A stretch of DNA of 60,000 nt from Symsagittifera roscoffensis (taxonomy: Eukaryota > Xenacoelomorpha > Acoela > Convolutidae), in contig NC_087063.1 of NCBI RefSeq assembly GCF_963678635.1, positions 34,448,540 to 34,508,539 on the forward strand. Direction: 5' to 3'. The translations under genes were made by a program, and so were the position numbers. Below, piece by piece: positions 43,691 through 56,300 of the stretch; the stretch's first letter is position 1, and each line of letters begins with the position of its first letter. Below the pieces are notes generated by a model. It was not told the origin of the DNA, ran no database searches, and saw nothing but the letters and a program-made list of their open reading frames with translations.

Positions 43691-44062
43691 ATTTCTGCTA
43701 TCATGAAAAAATGTAGTATTTAAACGAAAGTAACAGAAAAATCTTGAAATTCGTGGTAACTTTTTTCCAATCGCCAAGAAATAATTTGATAGTATTTCAA
43801 AATATCGAAGATCAATTACAAGTGACAAACACGAACAGCATATTAAAACGATTTTTCACAGAAAATTGTTGAAATGAAAAAAAAATAGAAAACACTTATT
43901 ACAAAATACAATTTAGATGATTTGTCGTTTATAACTACTTAGTTATTTGATTATGAGTTGTATTTGTAAGTTTTGAGCAAATCACTGAAAAATCAATAGC
44001 TCATTGAAGTGGCTGTTCTTGGACAGCAATATTAATGAGTTTTTTCGTTCCATTTAGTTTGA

Positions 44063-44068
44063 AATAAA
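44063..44068 (+). terminator. Candidate polyadenylation signal of the receptor gene
   Basis: First clear AATAAA downstream of the receptor stop, about 370 bases into the 3' UTR. A further ATAATAAATAG near 44240 and a CTAATAAAAAG near 44290 are alternatives. Confidence 0.35.
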
Positions 44069-44089
44069 CTTTACTATCGTATTAATTAT

Positions 44090-45470
44090 AGTTCACAACA
44101 CCACGCGTAATCAGTAGATGCAGTTTGCAGTTTTTAAACAGAATTATTCTTAGTTTTCATCTTAATTTTTAGTTGCAGTTGTCTTCAGTAGATTATGGTG
44201 CAATCGAGTTATAACGAATTATAGTCAGTGCTGGATCTATAATAAATAGTTTGTAAATTTATGTATATTGGTTATGGAGCATATATTATAGTTCCCTAAT
44301 AAAAAGAAAGGTCATTACATTTTACACGATCTCGACATAAGTCACCGAAACAAGCTGAGTTCAGGTTTTAAAACTTTTGTTCAACTCCTTGCTGGATATT
44401 ATCCATTACGGGACGAGTTGAAGAATACAGGTCATCATATATGGAATTAATACGGATACAATCAAATTCAGTGGGTAAGGGGGTTGGTTGCTCACAAGTC
44501 AATCAATTGAGTCGCCGTAGAACTTGGTGGCCAAAACCGTCTTTGACTTTAAAAGAAAGCTGATTGGGCGACTGCAAGTCAGTGTTCGAGAGGTGAGCAT
44601 AAGTTGTTGGGATGAACTCCGACTTTAAACTCGAACGAATTTGAGACTGTTTTGACTTAATGTTTTGGGCCGAAACTTACTCGACTTTCGATCGAGATGG
44701 TGGAAACATCCCGATTTTTGAGCACCTCGACCCAGGTTGCCGTCAAAAACATATCTTGCACAGTAGAAACACGTCTGGCTGGTCGAAACATAGCCTGACT
44801 GTGCTGAACTAGTCAGAGCGTATGTCGAACGCAGTCGAAGCAAAGCTTGAAGTTGCTGTTTTTATGCTCTTTCTTTCGATTGAAATTTTTTTTGTTAGTC
44901 TCTTTGGATCTTTCAGAGATTTGTTAAAGACGTGCAAACTCTTGCGAAAAAAATTTAAAATAGTATTTTATTGTGCTTAAAAAGTTTTTGCCCTTCAAAA
45001 CTTTTTCTCCTTCAAAAATTTTTCAATTTCAAAATTTTTTGCTCTACGAAACTTTTCGCCCTTCAAATTTGAGACCAATGGAAGGTTCCCCTGCAAAGAC
45101 AAACCGAACAAGAAGCAGTTAATCAACGTGACAAGAAACGGAGATTATTTAATTTAACTGAGACCATTCCCTATCTTTCCAGAACTTTCTGACTCAACTC
45201 AAGTCTCTGCACACCATGAGCCTAAAACCGAAGAAATTGGTTGCACTGATCAAAACTAATACAAAATAATAAAACCAACATGGAAAGATGTTTTTTTTTG
45301 TTATAGTTTCGTTTTTTAGGGTTAAAGATTCTTTTCTCTATCAAAAAGTTTTTTGTTGTACATTTTTTGTTGCTGCTGTTTTTGTAGATGTACAGCACCT
45401 CTAGCTTTAACCAGCTTACAAACAAATTAATTTTAGAACAATCGCTCAAATATGAACACCCGGGATGACC
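44090..45470. other. No gene recognised downstream of the receptor
   Basis: A GC-richer patch (44500-44840) holds a 72-codon minus-strand frame with no recognisable motif. The rest is AT-rich with repeated CTTCAAAA/TTTTTCTCC-type runs near 45000. Confidence 0.35.
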
Positions 45471-45477
45471 AAAATTA

Positions 45478-46390
45478 CTAGTCATACAATTTCCATATAT
45501 GGAAAAATGCTAGTCATACACTTTCCATACAATTCCATACGTACAGAAAATTGCATGAAAGGTCTATGATTAGTATTTTTCATATATGGAAATTGTATGA
45601 CTAGCATTTTTCCATAAACCAAAAATTTTGATTTTTTACATTTTAGTTTCTCAAAATTTTTTGGTTGTGTTCGTAACCGAACACAAATGACATAAACCTT
45701 GATTACTCAAACGTAGTAACCAAAGGTTTGGTCGTCTCGCATTAAAAATGCATTGGAAACAGCCTGATATTTGTTACTTCTGTCTCACACAAATAATATA
45801 ACAAAAGTAATGAACTTTTAAATTTTGGCAATAATTTTCAAAGATGATTATTTCTAAAATTTGAATTTTTAAATTACCAGACATTGATCAAGGCATACAA
45901 AAACATTTCATACAAAAGAAAGAGGAGTTTTAAGCGTTTTTGAAAAAAGTTATGAAGAGAAAAAGAAAAAAAATCCAATATTATTATATCCAGGACTACG
46001 TTATACACACAAAAAATTAAATTTTGCATGCAAAAATTTTTTTTTCAAAAAATGTTTGTTTGAATACGAAAATCATTTTTCGTTAGAAAAAAAACACAAA
46101 AAAATTTTTGGGGGCAATTTCAAATATACTTTGAAAAATTTTTGTCGTCGTCATCAAAAAAATGCTAGTCACACAATTTCCAAATATGGAAATTGTATGA
46201 CTAGCATTTTTTTCATACCATTTTTTTCCCTTTTTTTTATGAAGAGACCAATTTCGATACCAAAAGAACTATACCAAAACAACTATACCTGAAATTCGAT
46301 TAAACTCATTTTGCAAAAATGTATGAAATTTGTATGACTAGCATTTTTCCAAAGACTAAGTGTATGAAATTGTATAATTAGCATTTTCGG
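45478..46390. repeat. Cluster of inverted CTAGTCATACAATTTCCA motifs
   Basis: The motif ATGCTAGTCATACAATTTCC occurs in both orientations: direct near 45479, 45509 and 46163, inverted near 45587, 46187, 46335 and 46365. At 46157-46212 the two orientations abut to make a hairpin with about 25-bp arms. This looks like stacked ends of a small MITE family or repeated foldback insertion. Confidence 0.6.
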
Positions 46391-48386
46391 TCTATTGAGG
46401 TCAACCCGGGCACAAAAAATATGTTTTTTTGTCGAAAGATTCAATGGCATTACATTGAAAACTCAATTTTAAGAAACCAGTTACAATTTGGAACAGATAC
46501 AATGATGACAGATCAAATTTAAGATTACTCCTACTTGAGAAAAGCAAAAACAATGTTTAAGAAGTATTAGCTGTTACCTATTAAAGAACTCTTACCTATT
46601 AACTATTACTTATTCTTAAAGAAAATCCCACGTTGGCAACTTACGGAAAAATTTATGGAAATATTTAAATTTGTTTTAAAAAAAATGCGGGAGGTTATGA
46701 TTCTATCGACTAAATGCTAAAAATTTCTAATATTTTGTTGTACCTGACAACCAAAATTATAACAAGATGACTTTTACTTGTACATGCATTCAAATATTCT
46801 TTCAACTGGCAAATAAAGTGTTTTTTTTACCGAACTATACTATAGTAAATTCTAAAGATTTTCATCCTTTTAAGAACAGAAAAAGCAGCTGTCCGATGAG
46901 AGACGCTATAGATTGAACTCTTAAACTCAGAAAAGGGCTTTCAAAATTGTCCGGTGACATCAAGAACAGTTATTTTGCGTCGGTTCGCCATAAGATGTGA
47001 AAAAAGCGAACCAATGCAAAAAGTATCCTAAGGTATTATTATTTGAGTTGCAGAATTTTTTTGAGGATGATACTGGTTTTTTGATCTTTCAGGTGTCCAA
47101 TTAACTTGAGACAGTAGTGTTAATTGCGTAAAAAAGAATTTGAAAATGCAATTTCGATAGAGGTCGTCAAACTGAATTAGTCAAAATAGGAAAAAAAAAA
47201 CATTTTTTTTGCCAATTGAAAACAAGTTCACCTTGGTAAGTAATGTTGTATTTTTTGAATTGTGTTTAATAATAAACATGAGAAAACAAGAAAAACTACT
47301 AAAAATAGCCTTTGAAAACAAAATTGTAGAAGTCCGTGAAATTATTTGAAAACCGTCAAAACTTTTCCATAGATTGCCAATGTTGAATTTTTTTATTCAA
47401 TCAATAGAATTTATAAATGCTATTTTTAATCTTTTAAAAGTAAGGGCATCATCAAAATAAGTTTATCATCATGTAATCGTTTCCAAAACAGTGCCTGTTT
47501 TTATTTACAAAGTTATCAATGTATTGCTCATTTACGTAGTTGACAAAGAATAGTTTTTTTTTCTACTATTAATGTTTTTGTTATTTTATTCAAATTTAGT
47601 TTTCTCAAGAGCTAATAGTAGTATATGTATGTTACGGCCAAGAAAAATTGTTAGTATGAAACTTCAGGCTGTAAGTTTACATCAGAAGATGCATTGAATT
47701 TTGCGCAACCACTGCAAAAAGTCCTAATTGCCCACCTCATTTTTAAAAATATAAATGATAAACTTATTGAACCAGCGCTTTTTCTCAAAATCATTTTAAA
47801 CCCCTCTTGTTGTTTCAAGAATTGGTCTAGAATTACTCCAAAATTTTTAACATAAGGCCTTTCTTCAATAATGCCAAGCAAAAGGCCTTTCTTTTTCTGG
47901 CCAGAGCTATAGAGTTCTTTGTCTTCTCATCTAGCATGTTTCCTATTTGAAAAAATAGGCTCTATTGTTCAGCATAAGATTTTGATATGTGCTTTTGGAA
48001 AAAAACATAAAACGTTGATATATTATTTTATAGAAGAGAATTTTGTCAGTGCAATATTTGGCCGGTTTTAGTCAGTTGCTTGTTAAGATGATAAATGGAC
48101 AAGTTGAAAAGAGATGTCCTAAAAAATTGTCCTGTGGGACAACAATGAAGAAGTGAGATTAAGTATTATTGACTACTGTTTTCCGTTTTAGGTCGTTAGT
48201 GGCAAATTTTATGAAACTAGGAAAAACTTGGTTTTTTTGCTGTAAATGGTTATGGCCAAAAAAACCGAAAGCTTCAGAGAGATTAACTAATCAGCAAATA
48301 ACAAAATGATTTCTTTTTCCAGAAACTGAATGAAAATTTTGCAGTCCAAAAACATTTTTGCTTGTTATGTTTTGGCTTCAAATGTG
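46391..48386. other. No gene recognised
   Basis: AT-rich sequence. The 76-codon minus-strand frame 47651-47881 is unlike a known protein. Confidence 0.35.
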
Positions 48387-48466
48387 GAATACTTTCAACC
48401 TTTTAAACTAATTAAAAGATTTTAAATTTAAAATCTTTTAATTAGTTTAAAAGGTTGAAAGTATTC
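48387..48466. repeat. 80-bp perfect palindrome
   Basis: Forty bases starting GAATACTTTCAACC are followed directly by their exact reverse complement. The centre is between 48426 and 48427 (TTTAAA|TTTAAA), with no spacer and no mismatch. It can extrude as a cruciform or fold as a hairpin in RNA. Confidence 0.97.
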
Positions 48467-48469
48467 TAG

Positions 48470-50340
48470 CTGAACAATAATTTTAGAGTTCAACTGTGAT
48501 TGGCTAATTTTTAACAGGGGTCGTTTTGAAATCGAGACTTATCTTAATTATTGTTGAGAAAAAAATTGTTATTTGATGATTTGTCGTCCATTAGATTAGT
48601 TTATTTTGAAAAAACTAATGATGCACATCCTGAAAAAAAATGAAATTTACCTGACGATGCACATCCTGATAACAGTTGAAACTTTCCGCTGATCAAAAAT
48701 TCCTTCAATTTTAATTGTAAATTGCAAATAAAAACAAACAGCGAAGAGCTTAATTTTCAAGCTAATTCCCCGGTAAAGGGCCAGTATTTAGACTTTTAAG
48801 GTTTTGTATGAAGAGCAATTTTTTACAGCAATTTTTATCGATTCGTAGATTATGGCAGACTTTTGTTTGACTTGCCGAAAAGTTTCATATTCTAGCTGCT
48901 AGCTCCCTGTTCCAGAGCACCTACGATTTCAATAGAAGTGAGAAAAAGCAGTAGAAGAGCATTGATACAGCAATTCCTGGCTAACTTCTCAACAACAACT
49001 CACTTAACCAGAGCAAACCTTTGACGGTTACTGGACGAGAGTCCATTGAAAGCAAAAAAAAGTGGTGTGGCACGACGTGGTGAACAACACCATCAAAAGC
49101 CACAGAACTAACTAATTTTGCCCAGCCTGTGTCAAAAAGCTGACAGGGTATTTGATGTCGAAGAAATAGTAGATATTCGCGGTTGTCTATTGCAGACGAG
49201 AAGAAACGCCCAATATTCATAGACAGTTTTTCGACACTGGAGTGCTCTTTTTTCCTACCACAAAACGGTTTCTCTCCAGGAGCAAAGAGAACGATTCGAA
49301 TCATCTCAAGGAATTTTTGAAGCTGCATAAGAGTGCAAAAATGGAGCTAAAGTCTTTGCTAATGGTAGAGGCGCACAAAAAAGATTGGTGGACTGATTGA
49401 CTGTTTCAGGGGCAACCAACAGAGATCATCACAGACAAGGAGTAAGGTAAAAGCAAGATGCGAGCTGAAGCTGAAGGCAGAGGAAGAATCTGCGCTTTGA
49501 AAACAGGGCTGAGGTGAGTGTGAATTGTTTTGCTTTGTGCCCCGTGATTTTTATTACTCATGGCCTACAAAACAATGACCACACAAACTTTGCCTGCTGT
49601 CTGGCTCAAATAAGTTTTACAGAGAAACCTTAATCGAAAAACTGTTTTAGACTATTTAAAAATCATTTAAAAACTCAAATATTTGTGCATAGACTGAAGT
49701 TTCTGAGAAAGTATAAAAACCGAAATAATACTGTATTTTTGAATTTTAGGGTCCTCGGACCAAGCTATGCATAACTTTCAACTGAAACTACTAACGACTG
49801 AAACGTCTAGGGCTAATGAAGACAGGAAAAGGTATGAGAAGATGGTGGTGAAAGATGGTGGTGAAAAAAAAATTCTCGAACAATTGTGGGCAACCTTTTT
49901 TCCGTTTGGGGATGCGCCAAATTGATGCAATCTTAAAAACAAGATCAGAAACCCATTTAAAAATCAGAAAAATTGTCCAATAGACAAGATAAGCCGCATT
50001 GGGGAGAAATGACCAATCAGTTAAGGTATTTGACAACATTAATTTGCCTGAATGGTTAATGAAAAGCTGCATATGGGTCCAAAGCATCCAAATAGAGACA
50101 AATTTAACTTTTAGCTGATATCGACATCTTACTCTCAAAAAGAAAAACCAAAAAATGTTGGGTTATATTTTATGTGAAATAGAAGCCGCGGCAAAGGCAT
50201 ATCGAAAAAAAAGTAAGACAAACCTGTAGAAACAAAATCGTTCAAAAAACGAGGAAACATCTCAGAGATATTGGGTTGCTGGCTGTACCTCTTGAATGGG
50301 ATTTTTGTTGCAATTTTCTCAATTTTAGAAAAAAGAAGCA
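48470..50340. other. No gene established upstream of the Penelope-like relic
   Basis: The G+C content rises at 48900-49520, with frames on both strands (115 codons minus at 48981-49328; broken plus-strand frames opposite), but no domain is recognisable. It may include the 5' part of the adjacent retroelement. Confidence 0.3.
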
Positions 50341-51230
50341 ACCACTGATGAGGTGATACTAAAAATTGAAAACGAACTCAACAAAGAATTTCTTGCCAGG
50401 AACAAAAGGGATGATATAAATGATCAGTTTTACTCTGAGATGAGATCAATGGGGGCAGCCCGCCGTTTGTACAATTTAGTTAAGATACACAAGGCTGGGA
50501 CGCCCCTACGACCAGTTTTATCGCTTCCGGGCAGTTCGTATAAGAATTTCAACAAAATACAAGCAAAGTTTTTCGACAAAGTTGATAGAGCCTACATCGG
50601 AACTAACACTAAAGATGTCAGAGAAACATTCCAAAAACTGCTCTTGATCCGGATGGTACTATAAAATCTCTTCGTGATGTGAAAAGTTCTAGTGTTCCCC
50701 TGAAGGAAGCAATTAAAATGGCGGTCAGTATCCTATATTTCAAGTGTAATGAATCACGGTATGTTCAATCTGATGGTGTAGCAATGGGCGAAAATCAAAA
50801 ATCGAACAAAAGGGGTTGAATGTGAGAGAAGCGAAAATGGTACCATCTTAAATGCGTGAAAACATCCGATGACGTATACGCATCAATAACTGAGATAGTC
50901 TGTTATTGTGAAAGCTGCTGTCGCGCTTAGAACAAGGAGAAGAATACTCCACAGGTAAAATTAGTTCTCAGGTATGTGGATGACTTTGTTAGAACAGTTA
51001 ACTACTCGTGTTTTCTATGCCGCCAACTCTCTTTGCTCTAAATATGTTGCAGGATAAGGGGGTAACCTGCAGATGGTATCAAAAACCAACAAATACTTTG
51101 AATAAACTGAAATATAGGAGCTGTCCCTCAATTCAGTACAAGCGTAGGGTTATCCAAGTCACTGTTTTTAGAGTGTTTAGGAGTACATCTAACTGGGAGT
51201 AATATGATAAGGTTATGGAAACTAATTGAT
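50341..51230 (+). pseudogene. Penelope-like element reverse transcriptase, frameshifted
   Basis: The frame at 50353-50664 carries LYNLVKIHKAGTPLRPVLS, the diagnostic fingers motif of Penelope-like and related reverse transcriptases. After frameshifts a DGVAMG block follows (about 50775). The catalytic RYVDDF is next, with YVDD at 50973-50984 intact, and then a YQKPTNT block (about 51078) matching the thumb-side YRKPT motif. The order and spacing fit one enzyme with a shortened middle. Such enzymes copy the element's RNA at chromosomal ends or nicks. No GIY-YIG endonuclease could be found downstream, and the frame breaks make this a fossil. Confidence 0.75.
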
Positions 51231-51299
51231 CGAGGAAATGGGTGTAGGATCAGCCCAACACGTGATTTCTGGGAATATACCAAGGATTGAGTGTGAGTT

Positions 51300-51900
51300 A
51301 ATTTGAAAGATCGAACTACTTATAAATGTTTTAATATTTATACTCCAAGTTGATCTCGCAGACTTATAAGACAATTAGCAGAATTTAGTACTGAAAAGGT
51401 TTATCAAGCAAGGATTTATTAACCAACTGATTGCTCAGAATGATCAAAGTTTTTGATGTTCCCGGGTTGCACCGTTTCTATCGTTAATCTGAGTAAAATA
51501 TGGTTTTACCCAGATCACGGATTTTTGCAACATCGTTCAGCCTTATTTGACACTAAATAAAGTGCATTTTTCTTCTGCCTGTGAAAGCGTTTGCGTGATT
51601 GTCAAAGAGATTTGATACGTTGACAGTTCTCAGACATCATAAATTAGTAATGATCCTAGTTCAAGTTTTGATCTTTACAATTTGCTAACAAGAAAAATTC
51701 CGTTTCCCTACAATCTTCCCCTCGTTGAAAATGGAGTGTTCCACAAAAAATGGAGCAATAATGATGTTTTTTTTGCAAATCAGTTAGTTACCCATGATAC
51801 ATTTTACCAAGTTTTAGCAAGTTATAAGGAACTATATTTATGGAGCATATCAACAATTTGTCAAAAAGACAAACTTCCAGTTTAAGCGTCCATTTTTTGG
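51300..51900 (+). pseudogene. Unidentified coding-like fragment after the Penelope relic
   Basis: A 67-codon plus frame (51682-51885) has an HKKWSNNDVFFANQLV stretch resembling the KW-x-GI-x-DL block that follows reverse transcriptase in some LINE elements. That likeness is weak and from memory of the pattern only. No other element part is visible. Confidence 0.2.
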
Positions 51901-52231
51901 CGCAACACATCTTTTTTTGGACTTTTATTAGGCGGGCATAGAAGGCGAAGACTCTTAAAATGCATATCCACTGTTTCAGACGGCACCAGTTCTGGCAACA
52001 ATAAAATATCAAAGAGGCTGGGAGGGGCGGAAAAAGACTTTGTGCGTCATGTAGACGCTGTCTCTTCCAGAGTAGTTCTTTTGCGAACATTTCTGCTTTC
52101 AAGTTAGCGTGAAGCTTCCTCCTCTCCCTCTGATTTTCAGAAATTTTCATCTTATACTCGCTCTCCAGTGACTCCCTCTTTATTTCGAGAGCTTTAATTT
52201 TTAATTTGTAGCCTTTAATGGCTCCCTCCAT
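51788..52231 (-). other. Minus-strand 147-codon ORF with N-terminal coiled coil, unrecognised
   Basis: The first 50 residues are charged with heptad-like spacing (Lys/Glu/Leu-rich), consistent with a coiled coil. The remainder is hydrophobic and Cys-containing and overlaps the plus-strand frame 51682-51885, so at least one of the two is spurious there. It lies downstream of the minus-strand Ty3/gypsy relic, where an extra 3' ORF could sit. No family is recognised. Confidence 0.25.
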
Positions 52232-52239
52232 TAGCAGGA

Positions 52240-54060
52240 ATTTCTCTATCCCGTTGTTAACCTCAATTTGAGAGATTCTCAGCTGCTACCTGAGTTGCTG
52301 TATGGGATAACAACTGACTGTCTCTCAAATCTTTATCCACCACCGGTATTATCAAAGGAGCTCAAAGTTGCATATTTTTGGCGGTTTCTCTAACTATTTT
52401 TGGCGAGCAAATCAATTTTTGTTGTTCTGCATATGATACCTAGGACCCATTATTTAATTCAAAAGCATTAAGATAGACTCTATTGCACAGCGTGAAAGAA
52501 TAATTGCGATAAATTACTCTACTGATAGGGTCCATAATTCTTTTGTGCGACTCACTGCCAACATTTGTAAATTCCACCGGTACGCCTTCTGTGCAGAATG
52601 ATATTTTGGCAAAATCGACCTGTATTGTTGCACATTGATGATAACCTAGTGATAACCTCGAGGCAATTTTTTTCTACATCAAAAAATTTCCTGTTTCTGG
52701 TTTTTTTGTTGAACGCCAAATAGTGTCACATTCGCCTTTTTCCAGAATACGCAGTGTGTTTTCATTTGTTAAAAAGTCCCAGGTGAAAAACGTATCTAGC
52801 TTATTGTTTTACTTCTGTAGTGGATAATCCCTCAAAACTTGCCGACAAATCAAACGTAGTTTCCTCAGCTGTAAAAATACAGAAAGGTGGTTCGTTTTAT
52901 TCTCGAGTACTCCCTGAACTATGATTTGAAGCCCAGAAACTTCAATATCAAAAAACTTCTTTTTAACGGAACTTTCAACTTGCGCTGATAGGTAATTAAA
53001 TTTTTTTGTTGCCAGGAGCAAAGCGCTCCTTGAGTTTGAAGTTTTTGCTGGTGAAAAAACTTATCTTCCAGTTGTTTTCACGTCGCTCACCTACGTTACC
53101 GAATCAAGTTTGAAACTCCTGTTACCCCATTTTGGCTGTTGGGTCCTCAAAAACCAACACACTACCAGTAATTGCGATGTTTACTTGTGCATGCAAGGTC
53201 CTAAGGGTTAGTTCACCAATGACTAGGACTGAGCCCAAAATTTTTTTTTTATCAGCAGGCGAAGTACACCCTACTGGATATACATATTTGACACCTCTGT
53301 TGTTCCCTTTCCTCGTAAAAAGTTTGATAATTTTAATTTGAAACTCTTTGAAGTCTCTGATGCTAAGATATTATCCAGTTTCTCGCGAGCTATAGTGATT
53401 TCCTCGTTTTCAAAGCCTGGTATTTGAAACTTTTTTTTTGTATGCCATAGTTTCTCACACTCTGATTCACTCATTGGATAGAAAGTAGAAATAAGCTTGA
53501 AATATTCATGCAGTTATGTTGCATCATCCCACCAGCTCCTTTTCTTATGTGCCGTCATTGAATAGGACGCTAAAAACTTTCATTACTTTAGCCGTACTTC
53601 TGATGCTGCCGGTTTAATCATTAGCTCCCGCTTTTAAGCGTTTCTGGTTTCCCTTTTGTTTGAGTGCAATTACTATGATTGCTCAAGGATAATCTTTCAG
53701 TCTCAATAATGTTTTCAAAATTATATGCTATTTAAGTTTCGCCATTTAGTTTTCCTAAGCATAAAAATATGATGATTAAACCACCGGAGAACTCTTCTTT
53801 GTTCCCTGAAGATATTATGTATTTTGTTTTCACGAGTAAATTACCTAAACAAAAACATTATCATCATCATGGTTTTTCATAAAAACAAGTAGTCCCCAAA
53901 AAGTTTAGGCGCTGACCGCTCACTCGGTTTTCTAGTATTGTACCGTTTATTACCTCCCGTTCCATTCAGTGTTTCATTATCAACATTCTTTACAGTGATA
54001 GCTGCTTTTTATTCTGATCCTGTTTTGTTTTTCCTGTTAACGATAGTTTGGGGGTTAGGC
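52240..54060 (-). other. Possible 3' extra-ORF region of the Ty3/gypsy relic, decayed
   Basis: Short minus-strand frames (52809-53021 and 53271-53474) have protein-like charged composition and share the strand of the integrase relic to the right. Their position matches that of an env-like third ORF in some gypsy elements, but no signal peptide, furin-like site or fusion segment can be seen. The position is the only argument. Confidence 0.2.
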
Positions 54061-54595
54061 TTCCTACGCTTCTCCTTGGTTCGTCGGTGGGTCTACTAGG
54101 TTGAGTATCCGTAAATGCTGATGTGGCAATCGGCTCTTTGATGTCCAGTTTTTCCGTCGGAGTACTGAACTGATCGGAGTTATCCTTACTGATGTAATTG
54201 CTTCTCTTCTCGGGTTAGACCAACTAGGATCTTCTACTTTTGAGTTGGCGTTAGGGAACTCCACAACTACAAAATTGTTTTTTTGTTCTTCTGTTTCTTT
54301 TGTTGCATGGTTTTTGGTGCGATTAATTTTTCCTCCCGCTTCCTGAGCGTTCACTTTTTTTCTTTCATGAAAAGCCTTTAACCTATCATAACTTTTGTTG
54401 TTTCTTGGTTTTTTGGTCTTCAATCACAAAAACTAGATCATCTAAAATCTCTTTGAATACGTCTGGTCTGTTACAGAACGACCTAAATTCATTTGTCTGT
54501 CCCCTGCTATGGGTTGGGTTAAAAAGTAGTTCTTTGTAATTCACGATAAATTTAGTTCCGCATTGTTTTCTAAAGTAAAATGTCTTTTGACGTTC

Positions 54596-55061
54596 TTATG
54601 CGACGTTCATTGTGTCCCGCACCAGTTCGTGGCTTGTTTGGAGTTCCTGCCTTAGGTTTCTGACGTAGTCGCTTGGCTTTGCAAAGACTTTAGTTTGTGA
54701 TGGTTCGTAGATGCAACCTATTGGCAAGGAGCAATGGTGATTAAAAATCAAGTAATACGGACTGTATTTTGTCACTGCATGAATTGAAGATCTATAAGCC
54801 ATCATAACTGTTGGAAGATATTTGGCCAAGTCATATTAGTTTTCTCCCATATACCCCGACAAGACATATTCAGTTTGATTCCTTGTCGCTGTGCAGATTG
54901 GCTGGGTAGCCCAAACGTGAAATGCAACTACCGACCAATGTCTTAGTTACTGTCTTGCCTCTTGGTTTTGAAGTGGTACCGCTTCGTACCACTTTTAGAA
55001 TTGATCTCCGATTAAAAGAAAATACTTGAATCCTACTCGGTAGTGGACCCATGATATCCAA
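54596..55061 (-). pseudogene. Ty3/gypsy integrase core fragments
   Basis: 54870-55061 starts DIMGPLP, the first catalytic Asp block (D..GPlP), and ends LHSDKESN, the second Asp block (HSDqG). 54596-54829 has AYRSSIHAVTKYSPYYLIF, the AYNsS.H.sTg.sPyeLlFG block. A frame change lies between them. The Glu-containing block falls in the gap. Confidence 0.8.
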
Positions 55062-55536
55062 CGCTACTTACCAAAATGGATGGCTTGGTTTCCATGTCAG
55101 CAGTGGATGTTTATGTTTCTGGTTGGTTTTTTTTTGCTATTTGTTTCTCACAGCTATTAACCCAATCTTTATTATCCCGACTTATTCCAGGCTATCAAAA
55201 TTTTTCTCGAGTACGCTGTAACCAAAATGACAACAAACTTTATGTAGCAAAACGAGATTTATTCCATGAACACTGGAGTCACAACTGCGATGTACTGTTT
55301 TTGGTCGTTTTTTTATAGTAAGTCGTTTTCAATTAGCAAAGTTTCAAAATATTTTCAAAATTTCCAGAAAGTCTTTGAGGAGCCACTCTTTTGCCTTTTT
55401 TCTGAACTCTTCTTGTTTTGCAGCCAGCTTTTTGCTGTTCTTATTTCATTAGATTTCTGTTGAACCGTTTGTTATTACAAATCAGGAGTTTTAAGGGCTT
55501 GTTCCCAGATGTTTTTCAAAGTATCTGTTGTTTTTC

Positions 55537-55990
55537 CTATTTGATTATCCATATCCTCAGTGATGAAAAAAAAACATTTATCAGCAGTTTGAATGAAGAG
55601 TTTTTTCCCGTTTCGTGCTTGATTTGGAATTGAAACTGCCCTAGTTTTTCCAACCATCTAGCTATCACACCGTCTGGCTCCTTGAAGCTATAAAGCCAAG
55701 TTAAGGCTCTGTGATAAGTAATTATTATGAATTTTTGACCCGGCACATAGTTACAGAAATAGTGCGTGAAATGTACGATTGCGTATAGTTGTCTTTTGGA
55801 TGTGGAGTAATATCATTGTCCTTTGTTTTGGGTACGCAATAACTCGATCTATGTCTTGCTGACTTTGTGTCAATATGGACCCTATCGCAGTTAGTGAAAT
55901 ATCGGTTGTCAGGGTATACATAGCTTCATCATTCGGATATCCCAGTATTAGTGCTTGCTGCTTTTTTTCTTTCAGATCCTTCAATGCTTT
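55537..55990 (-). pseudogene. Ty3/gypsy RNase H domain
   Basis: Two pieces. 55751-55984 carries TLTTDISLTAIGSILTQ, matching the first catalytic Asp block (TDAS..GIGAVL). 55537-55746 carries YHRALTWLYSFKEPDGVIARW, matching the TDH..L.WL....p.grlaRW block with the TDH changed. A frame break separates them. Confidence 0.75.
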
Positions 55991-56300
55991 TTTGCAAGTT
56001 TCATTAACAAAGAGTTTTTCGCTCTGATTAAGAATTTTCTAAAGTAGTTCCGCTGTCTTGTCTAGCCCTTCCATAAATTTTCAGTAGAATCCAATGAATT
56101 TTAATACCGCCCGCAGTTAATTGATATTGTGATGATTCTTCATGTGTTTCATTGCTTTTATCTTTTTCGGATTAACTTCTACGCCATTTTTTGACACAAT
56201 ATGTCCAAGAAAATATTTTTTCTTTTAAAAGAACCTGCATTTCGATCCTTTTATTTTTAACCCAGCTTCTTTCATCCGATGTTCTACCGAATCTTATATT

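Noticed and set aside
43244-43828. 194-codon minus-strand ORF, among the longest in the window
   Set aside because: It lies antisense to receptor exon 7 and its 3' flank. The plus frame has clear M4 and loop sequence; the minus frame has no domain.
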